DNA of 64,000 nucleotides, taken from positions 91,323,030 through 91,387,029 of the forward strand of contig NC_060246.1 of assembly GCF_921293095.1 (NCBI RefSeq), read 5' to 3'. Below, piece after piece: positions 24,101 to 34,200 of the stretch. The translations under genes were made by a program, and so were the position numbers. The notes beneath the pieces were generated by a model. The model searched no databases, was not told the DNA's origin, and saw only the letters and a program-made list of their open reading frames with translations. Numbering within the stretch: position 1 is the stretch's first letter; each line of letters starts with the position of its first letter. Source of the DNA: Ischnura elegans (Eukaryota; Arthropoda; Insecta; Odonata; Coenagrionidae).

Positions 24101-24687
24101 CACCCCTCTCGGTGGAGAGGAACATTTATGAGGACTAAGCGGAGCAGCCGCGGGGGGCTCATCATCCCCAAGGCGGCGAAGCCGCCCCACAACGAGGAAC
24201 GGTGAAGCCGTTCCGAGGAGTAACTGGCGTAAGCGAGGGGGAGCTTCAGTAACCCTTGGGCGGCGAAGCCGCCCCAACGTTAAAGCGGCGTAGCCGCTGT
24301 GGGCTCCCTACGCCCCTGGGCGGCGAAGCCGCCCCTTAAACGAAAAACGGTGAAATAGTTCCAAAATGCCCTTGCCCTCTGGGCGGCTATGCCGACCCCT
24401 GACGAGGAACGGCGAAGCCATTCCGAGTATTAAGCGGGGTAGCCCCGGGGGGGCACACTCAAACCCTGGGCGGCGAAGCTGCCTCTCAACGAGGAACGGC
24501 GTAGCCGTTCCGAGGAATGAGTGGGGCGCTTCCCTACCCCCTGGCCGGCGAAGCCGGCCCCTAGCTGAGGTGAGATTATTCGAAATAAAATTTTTCGAAG
24601 AACCACAAATGTAGACGGCGAAGCCGGACCCGGGGTTTTTAAGGGGCGGAGCCCCTTAACGAGCGCGCGGAGCGCAGCGAGTCTCTA
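21176..24687 (+). repeat. Array unit 2 (~3.5 kb) with an internal ~1.2-kb duplication
   Basis: Head TATATACAGCCCTTG with TGACTGACTCATGGA, then CTTCTAGAAGTGCTGG and CACGTGTCGTCGCTAGG. The blocks CACGTGTCGT (about 21315 and 22510), ATAACGAAAATGATTA-like (21590 and 22785), ATGGATGTCATAGGG (21920 and 23080) and CATCGCTACGGAATTG (22090 and 23250) each occur twice inside this unit, so it contains a tandem duplication of about 1.17 kb. It ends in a palindrome block (24165-24660). No supported gene. Confidence 0.65.
24165..24660. repeat. GNA-triloop hairpin array, block 3
   Basis: Regularly spaced palindromes: GGCGGCGAAGCCGCC at 24172-24186, AACGGTGAAGCCGTT at 24198-24212, then AGCGGCGTAGCCGCT, GAACGGCGTAGCCGTTC and CCGGCGAAGCCGG. 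The block ends with a 9-bp stem (TTAAGGGGC, loop GGA) at 24639-24659. Loops are GAA, GTA and GGA. Paired changes on both sides of the loop are evident. Confidence 0.7.
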
Positions 24688-26906
24688 TTATATACAGCCC
24701 TTGAGGTAACTGACTCACTGATGGATACAAATTCCCGACCACTTCTAGAACTGCTGGAGAGCTGAAATTTGGCACGCGTGCGGGGAACCCGAAATGATCC
24801 GGAGGAAAAATCCGAAACCCGGAAGTTTTCGCCACGTGTCGTCGCTAGGACGACAAAATGGCCGAAATCGCGCTTTTTCCGGGGACCCTCTTTCGGTTTT
24901 AATTTTACTGCGCGCAAACTGTGCGTGCCACACGGGTCGTTAATGCTTTTTTTGAAAGTCGATGAACGTGGGCACGTAATAAAGTAAATTTATTAGTTTC
25001 CATTTGAAAAAATTGCAGCCAAAATGGCGTCCAAAAATTGATTTTTCGAAATAAATTTCATACCTTCTCCTCCCCTCGACTTAATTTAAGGTGTTGGATA
25101 ACGAAAATGATTATTATATATGCTCATAACATCGTCTACGAAATGTAGGTAACAATTTTCTTTCATAATTCTTAGTTACTCAGAAAAAAATTAAAGTATT
25201 CCGAAAATCACGGAAAATTACGATTTTCAAAAGATTAACACAAGGTTTTGTCAATTTTAACTCAACCGATTTCTTTCAAACTTTGTAGTTACATACATCT
25301 ATGCATTTTATTTCAGTAAAAATAAACATTTTATTATTTATTTAATGGGTTTAACCGTGAAAAAATAAAAACGGCGGGCACTGCTCACTTTTTTCAGGGA
25401 CTGGTTTGCTTTTTATTGTATTACTTTCGAAATATGGATGTCATAGGGCACAATTCTTTTAGACATGACAGTAAATGAATGTGACCATATAGTACCGTCA
25501 TCTTTTAACCCCCCGAAACCCCCTAAAAAATTAAAATTTGCATATAAGTAGCCTTTTCGGGTACTTTTCGTCACAATTCCGCCGCTTTTCCAATCCTTAC
25601 CACTCATCGCTACGGAATTGATGTGGACGATTGATGACCGCTGGCAGTAAAAATCTGTAAACCCCCGGTAAACCCACATACACCCCCCCCCCCAAAAATA
25701 AAATTTTCAAATAAGTCTACTTTTTCGGTACTTTTCGTGACTATTCCACCGCCCCCAACGATTCATCCCCCCGAAATTTATGTGAATGGATGGTGACCGC
25801 CAGGAGTACACGCATTTAAACCCCCGGTATCCCCGTGAAAACCCCCCCAAATGTAAAATGTGTCATTTAGTCTCCTATTTGGGTACTTCTCGCAAACATT
25901 ACGCCGCACTACCCGTCCCCTCTGAGCTCAAGATCCGGAATATTTGTTGAGGGCGAGCCACCGTAAACCATACGGGAAAAAATACCAGAAAACCCCCAAT
26001 TACCACATGGAACATCGCCGAAAAAAAATAAAACAAATTTAAACTCGCCTTTTCGAATAGTTTTCGACACAATTTAACCAGTGCCCCTACCACTTATTAA
26101 AACCCCCGATAACCCCGTGAAACCTCCCAAAAGATTTCTAATAAATAGCCTCTCCAGGTAAAGGAATCATCAGACCACTCTTCCGGTCCCCTAGGACTTA
26201 TCGGCACGGAATTTATGAGAACGATTTGTGTCCACTGGTTTAACACAAGTATAAAACCCCCGGTAATCCGTAGGAACCCCCCGAAAAAAAATGAAAAACT
26301 TGCCATTAAGTCTTCTTTTATGGGTACTTGTCGCCACTATTAATACAATCATCGCTACATGATCACTGTGGACTTTTGGTGACCGCATGCATAACACATT
26401 AAAATCCCCCTGGGCACCCCTCTCGGTGGGGAAGACCATTTATGAGGACTAGGCGGAGCAGCCGCGGGGGGGCTCCTCCGCCTCAAGGCGGCGAAGCCGC
26501 CCCACAACGAGGAACTGGCGTAGGCGAGGGGGAGCTTCAGTAACCCCCGGGCGGCGAAGCCGCCCCGATGTTCAAGCGGCGCAGCCGCTGTGGACTCTCC
26601 CCACCTCTGGGCGGCGAAGCCGCCCCTTAAACGAATAACGGTGAAACAGTTCCGAAATGCCCTCGCCCCCTGGCACACTAAACCCCCGGGCGGCGAAGCC
26701 GCCCTTCAGCGAGGAACGGCGAAGCCGTTCCGAGGAATGAGTGGGGCGCCTCCCTACCCCCTGGCCGGCGAAGCCGGCCCCTAGTCGAGTTGAGATTATT
26801 CGAACTTCAAACGTCTTCCAACGACCACATATGTAGACGGCGAAGCCGGAACCGGGGTTTTAAGGGGCGGAGCCCCTTAACGAGCGCGCACAGCGCAGCG
26901 AGTATT
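24688..26906 (+). repeat. Array unit 3 (~2.2 kb), last unit
   Basis: Head TATATACAGCCCTTG, then CTTCTAGAACTGCTGG, CACGTGTCGTCGCTAGG, ATAACGAAAATGATTA, ATGGATGTCATAGGG, CATCGCTACGGAATTG, a GAATGGATGGTGACCGC module and a palindrome block (26480-26905), in the same order as unit 2 but without its internal duplication. The array stops at GCAGCGAGT (about 26905); the following AT-rich DNA leads to the right TIR. Confidence 0.65.
26480..26905. repeat. GNA-triloop hairpin array, block 4
   Basis: Seven exact GCGAAGC cores by eye. Examples are an 8-bp stem GGAACGGC/GCCGTTCC with loop GAA at 26713-26731, a 7-bp stem GGCCGGC/GCCGGCC near 26762, AGCGGC-GCA-GCCGCT near 26577, and the terminal TTAAGGGGC-GGA hairpin at 26860-26880. 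Confidence 0.7.
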
Positions 26907-27271
26907 AATATATTACGCAATGATGAAGTCGTTTACTCAAAAGAGAAGCAGCCACATATATATTCTGAAGATATTTTATGACAGCAAAAAACGGATACCC
27001 TCAAATTCTGTAATTTTTCTATGCAATAATAGTGGTAGAACTAAACGGTGTAGAAGCTGCCTTCTGCTACTGCCTTGTGACGTCACGGCCAATATTCAAC
27101 ATGGACACCCGTTTTCGCGGCCTTTGAATTTTTCCATATTTCAGACGGTCATCTCGAATCAAGTATTCACTATTAGGATTTAAACTGTGGTTTTACGACA
27201 TTATGTTATTCTGAACTCTAATTTAAAAAATGTGTTTGATGCATTTGAAACATTAGTGCACTTCCCTATTC
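26907..27271. repeat. Right arm of the nested TIR element
   Basis: AT-rich lead (26907-27050), then CTGCCTTGTGACGTCACGG at about 27066, a GTTTTCGCGGCC motif, and the terminal ATTAGTGCACTTCCCTAT. It mirrors 9713-9905 in reverse with strong match at both ends and weak match between. Confidence 0.55.
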
Positions 27272-27355
27272 AGCACTGATTTTGCTTAAAGACTTTTGCC
27301 ATTTTTGCTTCTAGGGGGGCAGCTGCCCCTCACTGGGTACGCCCATGCCTTGGCC

Positions 27356-27950
27356 GCCGATGTTAGAGAAAGGAAGGCATCACCCACTCGTGGAATGAAA
27401 GGTACTCACTCAGTCACTCTCTCTGCGGAAAATCCAATCTTTCCCCTTTCCGATAAGGCGGATTACGGAACGATTACCGATAGACTTGGGATAGCCGCCC
27501 TCAATATGGATACCAAGGGAGGGGGGGAGGTGGTCGCTGTCTCCATTAGATCATCCAGTGTTGAGAGCATTGAGGTCTATCTCCACGACCAAGAGTGAAA
27601 TCCTTTCCAATCGTCCCCTTAATCCCTAGCGGCTTATCTCCGGATTAAAGGACCATGCACCTCTGACCCTTTCTATCTTATTCGCTCCGCGGGAGGCATT
27701 CACATCAGCGTACCTTTGCCCCCCCCACTTGAATGTCAAAGGGTTCTTACTTTAGTAACATTTGCTCATAATGAAACTAACGGTTTATTTGGAATGTGTG
27801 CAACTGTAATGTGGTTAACTCTATTGATCACATTAATGCAGTGCACGCAATTTATTACAAGAAAATATGAACCCTTTGATTAAATTTTCAGGAGAACGTT
27901 AATCAATACCCTTAGGTGGAAAGTTTCTAGTCTGTTGCATTGCTATGCTT
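27356..27950. other. Right flank of the 18-kb composite
   Basis: Moderately GC-rich to about 27730. A plus-strand frame (27296-27598) starts inside the element terminus and runs into the flank, so it is not a native gene start. No domain recognised. At 27752-27790 the sequence ATTTGCTCATAATGAAACT nearly repeats 9616-9650, which lies inside the composite. Confidence 0.35.
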
Positions 27951-27953
27951 GAC

Positions 27954-28035
27954 TTCAACCAGATTGAGCCTTAAAAACACCTTCGATATGCTTATTCCTC
28001 ATATAGAGAGTTTATCCAGGCTCAATCTGGTGGAA
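27954..28035. ncRNA. Hairpin with 18-nt near-perfect stem
   Basis: TTCAACCAGATTGAGCCT (27954-27971) pairs with AGGCTCAATCTGGTGGAA (28018-28035) with one mismatch; the loop is 46 nt. Size is compatible with an arthropod pre-miRNA or a small inverted repeat. No second copy noticed. Confidence 0.35.
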
Positions 28036-30220
28036 TCGTGACAAAATACAAATGAAAACTGAAAAGCAATTTTCCGTGAATATATTTTTCAAGCAAACAT
28101 TTTCGTGATCATAATAAGAAATATATTGAAACCGGTTTAGTGAATAAAATTGTTAGCGAAATATTGCTAGTAAGTTATAATTTATATTTGCTATTACTCA
28201 TTTTGCTACTTCTATTTTACTTTATAAAACTGTGATGAAAAGACATTTTGATGTTTTGCACGGAGGAATGGAGGTATTTAATGCAATGACTTCCAAGCTA
28301 ATTATTTCCTACCACCTATATCATATTTATTACCTGATAATCCTAAGACAGATCAATTGAACAAATAACTTTATTCAGACTAATAATATCATATATTGAT
28401 CGTTTTCTTGTATTGAAGTCCCACCAAGTATCGGTCTCCACAATTAATTATATTTTAGAGAAAATGTGATTGCTTTCACCATTCGTTGTATGAAATTACT
28501 TATTTCCTAAATAATGCAACTCTTGGACTCTATTTCACCAGGTTCTTGGCTCTATAACTGCCTTATTCGTCGTCGTCGACCTGATAGAAAATAAAGTTGA
28601 TGGCAGTCTAGCTTGAAAATAACGTAGAACACGTCGAAATCGGTTGCATTATATTAAAATAAGTTTGGAAAGAACAAAGTACCTATATTTTATTTTAGCC
28701 GGTGGAAAACCCGAGAAGACCTCACGCTCTATGTAATCCCAGCATAGGCCTATCTAACTCACTCTAACTTACTGACCCATGGGGCCCAGCAGTCGACCAA
28801 CTCCACATGTTACCAACGTTCTATAATTAAGTCCCGGTTCAATAATTTTTATGCATTCACTCTGATCCTCCACAATTCAACGAAAGCGGAAAGAAAAGTG
28901 TATCGTTTTCGTGAGAGAAGTGTCGTTGCGAGAGCTTGAAGTGACGGAGAATGAATGTTATTTGCGAGAGAGAATTGACTCCGATGATGAAGCCTATCGT
29001 TTTCGATGGACCAAATATTGGGGACGTGAAAGCAAACAGAAGAGTTCATTCGGACGAGGGGTTTGTCGCCGGTATTATCTGGGGAAAGTTTCGGTTTGGT
29101 GTTTGCCATCCCTCTCTCGCACCCTGTTTGCGCTTCAATAAAGGCCAAGTCTCGTAGCGTCGCTGTTTGGATAATTGTCACCCCTTTCAAGTGTCATTTA
29201 ATCCGCTAATACTGGAAAAAAAGCACTTGAGTACGAATCCTGTTGTCATATTTGTATGCTTGCGTTGATTTATTTCGTATTTGGAACTAATCTTTCAGAA
29301 AAAATAAGATAACACGAATGGGCCTTAGTTAAAATAGTGCCTTCCCGGAATATCTCTTTCATGAGTAGTGCAATCATAAACAACATTATTAAAAAACATA
29401 ATCCTATTAAAAAATATCTACGTTTGGTTCAACATGGCCGTAGTTGACTAGCGGCCGCGAACCCTTTACATACGCGAGTTCATACTTTAGAGCCATCTAC
29501 TGGTAACGGTATGGTAGTTAAGTGCAGGAACTCATATTAACCCCATAAAAACTATTTATTCGTCCATCATCATTTGATATTGGTTTTAAAAGCTTAACTT
29601 TATCCGAAATTTTTCAATAGATTGGTTTTAATTTTTTGTGATTCGTGGAATTTGCCCACATCTTGTCAATAAGTAGCAGATTTATCAGAAAGGTATTAGA
29701 AGTATTCGCATTGTTCACATATCTAACGCATTGTTGCTGGGATATTCCTTCTCATTCAAGTTAAGTTTTCATATTTGCAATGAATAACTTGGAAACTAGG
29801 GGCAGAACAAGGAGGATTTAAAACAATTCAAATTACTCTCTGCCAGGTGGGTTCGTAAGTGGCACGTGGATAGAAGGAGAGAAAGGCCACAGATTCACTC
29901 GTTACTTTCAATATATAATTATTTTAAATAATTTCTACTACGATTTATTGGTACACTTTAGGGAAAGGGAATATTGAAAACCGTGATAAATGGAAGGTCA
30001 TCATTTTAGCAAATTTATATTGGGTTACATTTCCAACTAGATTACTGAAGACCCTAGCTAAAATCAAAAATCTCAACTTAAAGAGACCTCATCCGTTCTC
30101 TTAACCCCACCTATAACTCTCACCCTTCACCCGGTTTACCAGAATTATCACAAAACTCATTCTCTGCACCCGCATTCTCTTCTCGTAATTAAATACTCTG
30201 TGTTGGCTAAATCGTTAGAC
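28036..30220. other. AT-rich DNA, nothing firm
   Basis: A minus-strand frame at 28849-29190 (113 codons) and overlapping plus-strand frames lie in a slightly GC-richer patch (28860-29190). No domain, splice pair or repeat supports them. The remainder has no readable structure. Confidence 0.35.
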
Positions 30221-30221
30221 A

Positions 30222-30250
30222 GTCCTGATGATGCTACCGTGCAGTGAAAC
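30222..30250 (+). ncRNA. Weak hammerhead-like motif
   Basis: GTC directly precedes CTGATGA (30225-30231). This is followed by TGC/GCA with loop TACCGT, two extra bases, and GAAAC (30246-30250). The core bases fit a hammerhead, but stem II is only 3 bp, so it is probably decayed or coincidental. A retroelement 3' remnant is suspected. Confidence 0.2.
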
Positions 30251-30599
30251 ATGTTCTCTCGTTGTATAACTTAATGTATGTGGAAATATTACAAAGTATT
30301 TAATTCTATCATTTACTCAGATTTAGTCTATCCTAATACAATCAATTAATTTATGTCGTCTAGTTGAAATTTATGGAGGAAATAGGGGGAATATCAGGCC
30401 ATTGAAAACCATGCACCAATTCATGCAGCCACCACACACTAGATCCCGTTCACAAATCCCAGCGCCACGGTTTTCTTTGTATCTGCGTGCGAATGGAGAC
30501 ATGGTTATTGTTAGCGTAAAACAAACAAGCCGTTTGCGTGTGTGTGAACCTATCACCGTAAATCTCTTCACCCTCTTTTATCTTGTCATATTTTTTTAA

Positions 30600-31240
30600 A
30601 GACCTTCTGTATACACAACATTTTAGTATGTTTATGTGCGTGCGTGCTTGGGCGAGTAAACACGTTTCTGAGCGTCACTTTCGCTCGAGCCGCCGATGGC
30701 AGCGAGAGTGAGGGTTTGCCTTGTCACGGCGGTGAGGAAAGGGAAGGGGACGAAGGAGATATCTTCATCAAACAGCGATGTGCTTGAGCAAATTTCATCG
30801 GGCGCCCGTACGTGAATGAAAGGGTTGGGCCTCGATGGATGATTCAATGGAGGGAGGGCAGAGAGGGATGGGAGGTCACCAAACGTAGTGTGACGGAGGG
30901 GCGGGAGATGGTGAAGAGAGGGCAAATACGACGCTGGAGGATAATAATGGACTCCAGCAGAGTGGATGATGGGGTTCCCATTCTCTTCCCTGCTCAACTG
31001 GAACGGAATTGGTGTCAATCAATCGAGAATCCAGCCGACCCTTGATCATTGCCTTATGGCCTGTTTCAGACGAGTTCATCATCCGCACACCTCACCGCTC
31101 TTGAGAGTGGGTTTGTTTCATAACCTCATGTCACGAAAGAAGAAGGGATCAAACTGTCTTTTTTTCGTCCACGGTGGTTTTATGAAGATGCCCTTTGCTG
31201 GTGATCCGAAGGTCAGCGGTTCTCATCTTAGCTAAATCTT
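30600..31240. other. GC-richer island with overlapping open frames
   Basis: The longest frame is minus 30632-31018 (128 codons; Pro, Ser and Leu rich, with a short acidic part). Plus frames overlap it. This could be a promoter or first-exon region. No domain and no convincing splice junctions were found. Confidence 0.2.
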
Positions 31241-34200
31241 GGAGGGTAACTTCGATCTTGTGATATGTCAAATGGTGCTGTTTGTTCTGCCACAAAATAT
31301 TATGTTATTCGTTTACAAAGCAGCAATTCAGAAATTTATATAAATGCCCTTTTTATTCTAGGGGCTTTATAAACATTTCCTGTAATAGAAGTTTGAAATA
31401 GTTCACAAGATCTATTTTACATACAGACCTGGTTTATTTCCAGAATTTCGTGGTCAATCATCAGATTTCCTGACTTTTATTGGTTTTCATAGTAACGAAG
31501 AATGCATCAACCCTCAAAGAACAAGGTCTTCACGGCGGCATTACCTTTTATCTCTAAATTGATTCTCACAAATGCATCGAAAAATATGGCAAATATTTTA
31601 TGATATCACTTCTAACATTTTTTTGAATCTCGTTATAAAATATATTCACATAATGTGGGCACAAATTTACTCTTAAAGGGTTATTAAACTTATATTAAAA
31701 CTTGGTTTTGCCTCGGAATACAGAGAAAAGGTCTCTATAGCGCACTTAAATGGGTATTGAGAGTAAGTGCATATGTGAGATAAGTGTATAAATGAGAGCT
31801 GGAGGTATACTTTTTTCGTATTATTTTTGCCCGGAAATGTTGTAAGCAAGCCATGCATAAACTTCTAAACCACAGCCACGACAGTATGAAGGTCGGAGGA
31901 AGGAAATAATTCTGCATTTAGAGAAATCTGCATCAAATCGGAAGCACTTGATCTGACAATAGCCCAACCAAATACCAATACAAGTTATGCGATGACTCGT
32001 GATCATTGGCTGCGTATAATCAATAGGAAACATGTAAAAGAGTATCGGTAAAACATTATCCCAAAAAAATGTATCTAAATTAATTTTAAAACCACATTTG
32101 AATTCGTTTTACTATGCTCGGGAATAAAATGCGGCTGGTAAGTTAAAAGTCTCTTCGTCTGTAAGCAGAGGTTTCTAAATATCTTGAAAGATAACTTCCC
32201 CTGGGTAATTTAATTTTCAAAGGAATTAATTTTTCACGTGCTTCATACGTATTCCATACAAATAGAATTATGTAATAAGTATAGCTTTATCCGCTTATAT
32301 AAATTCACTGCTTCAATGTTAAATATATATTGCTAAGAAATCTCTTAGCTATGTTTCCATGTGAAATTACCTAAGATTTACAAGTGAAGTTTTTAATATT
32401 GAAGATTCATATTAAATAAATTCAAAGGGTTTATTTCCCACTCTATACACTAACATAATGCAAACTCTTATCCATTTTAAAGCAACAGTTTACCATATAT
32501 GGCGAATGGTTTTTTTTCTATATCGACGGGAAGGTCTACTTTTGCAATGAATGAATTGTATTCCATCTCTATACACTGGGCGAAAATAGCTTATTCCCAT
32601 CTCCCAAGGCTAGAATTTAAGGTATTGACAATCAATTGTTTGTGCTACTGCATTCCTTTGCTGTGAGTATAAGGCTGTGTTCTCCAAGGATTCGAAACCT
32701 CTTAAGACGAAAGTTTTATCAGACATTTATACAAAGAATGTACTAATTTCGGAGATATCAATTATTCGGATTTATTTCTCCCAATTGATCCACGTTTGAA
32801 ATAATTTTTACCGTATCTGCCTGTTTTTCCTTGAGCCCATCTTACTGTGTTATGTTTTGTTTTCTTTCAAAATGAACTCAATTAATAAACGAATACCCTC
32901 CTCTAACCCTGGAATCGTTTTATCTCAATTTCTTTCTGTGAATAACTTCACTAACGATGGAAATAAGTTCAAGAGCTTGAAATACAGTCTTTTTATTAGC
33001 CTGAAAACGATAATTGTTTCTCTGTTTTATTGGTTCACACTGATCAATGCTTAGACATCAATTAGTAACTACAGTATTTGCTTGACATACTTTCGCAGCA
33101 GAACCGCGGGCAGCGAAATTTCCTCGCCGAGTTTTATGGACGGGCATGAACGCTGCCCCATTCAAGGGGTAAATTGCTTTACTAAACCTTTAACACGCAA
33201 TCCGACTATCGGGGATTCCAAAGGGATTCCGTGTTTTCGTAGGGTCTGAGCGTCTGACTGCGGCCAGCAAACACTTGTTGATTCGCTTCACTTGCTCAAC
33301 GTCAGCGGGAGGAGAAACTTCTTAAGCGAAGACGTCCCATTGTGCGAGTATTTTCCCTCCTTTTATTCCATGGAGTTCGTTTTTCACGCCTTTTCCGTCC
33401 CCATTGATCGTCTTTGAGGCATCCCACCTGGATCGACCAAGTATTTCTTGTTTCCTCATTTTTTTACTTTTCAAGTTGATTTTAGGATGAGCAAACTTGA
33501 GTCCTATTGCCGTTAACCCAAAACCACCCTCCTCAGTCGTGATGTAGATGAAAATATGCACCACTTGTCGTTGTCTATCTATCAAAAATATTTTGTCGAA
33601 GGTCACGTTCATCTAATTCACTGAACGGTTTGTTTTCGAGGCCGATCGTACATTCTTGCTGAAAGCTTGACACATGCTATCTGTAGGTGTTCTGTTTTTT
33701 GCTTGGTCACCTCTTGATTTTAGTCAAATTGGTTTTACTTTATTCTTATAAACGTTGGTCCTATGTGCCAATATTATTGTATGGAATTGTAGAGTCATAT
33801 GGTTTCTTCATTAAGCCGTTTGCCCCAAAGCCGTATTAGGATAAACAATTATTCGACATTAAAGCTGTCGGAAAATCGTTAAAATAATTGATCATGGAAG
33901 GGACTAGTAGAATATGTCCATGAAAAATAAATACGAGAAGGATAGTGGTAGATGAAATTACTTTCAAAAGAGAAAATATATCTACCACAATATTTGTTGT
34001 TCTGTTCGGTTATTACATCATCATGTCTTTTACCCCGTGTTCAGTATTTATAGCTTCGATCGGTTTATAAATAATGTATATCTCTTTCTCCGTGGGGGAG
34101 ATAGAATATTCACGGATGGATATGTCTTCGCCTGTCACAGAATAAGAGGTGGGGGCCGCTGTTTACGTACAGCTTGAAAAGACAACATAGATGCCGAAGT

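Larger units (their letters stand above)
9713..27271. mobile_element. Nested giant TIR element (~17.5 kb), non-coding
   Basis: The left end ATAGGGAAGTGCACTAAT (9713-9730) is the exact inverted complement of the right end ATTAGTGCACTTCCCTAT (27254-27271). The flanking trinucleotide TCA occurs on both sides and may be a 3-bp target duplication. Similarity fades but returns subterminally: TGTGACGTCACAAGGCAG about 170 bp inside the left end mirrors CTGCCTTGTGACGTCAC about 190 bp inside the right end. ATAGGG termini, a GCGAAAACG motif and TGACGTCA near 180 bp are also features of the long MITE family at 6771, 44272 and 59514, suggesting shared transposase recognition. The interior encodes nothing recognisable. 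It is too short and gene-poor for a Polinton, and the superfamily is unassigned. Confidence 0.6.
9387..27347. mobile_element. 18-kb composite bounded by hAT-type ends and a perfect 8-bp TSD
   Basis: The left end CAGGGGCGAACCCAG (9387) and the right end, read on the minus strand, CATGGGCGTACCCAG (27347) match at 13 of 15 positions. Both are followed by a G-run typical of this MITE group. The sequence just outside is CCTTGGCC at 9379-9386 and again at 27348-27355, an exact 8-bp direct repeat as hAT transposases make. The simplest reading is a hAT-type MITE inserted at CCTTGGCC and later invaded by the 17.5-kb TIR element at 9713-27271. No hAT transposase remnant was seen inside, so a 17.9-kb element mobilised as one unit is less likely but not excluded. 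Confidence 0.7.

Noticed and set aside
18780-26905. CRISPR-like array
   Set aside because: Palindromic repeats differ in length and spacing, spacers are themselves repeated, and the setting is eukaryotic.
11869-26906. Definite Helitron call
   Set aside because: Tandem units and a 3' hairpin are suggestive, but no TC...CTRR termini or Rep/helicase fragment could be shown.
9713-27271. Polinton/Maverick or viral-type giant element
   Set aside because: No capsid, polymerase, integrase or protease frames, the ends do not fit the AG...TC rule with a 6-bp duplication, and the interior is repetitive and non-coding.
27296-27598. 100-codon frame at the right edge of the composite
   Set aside because: Its start lies in the transposon terminus; the flank part has no recognised domain.
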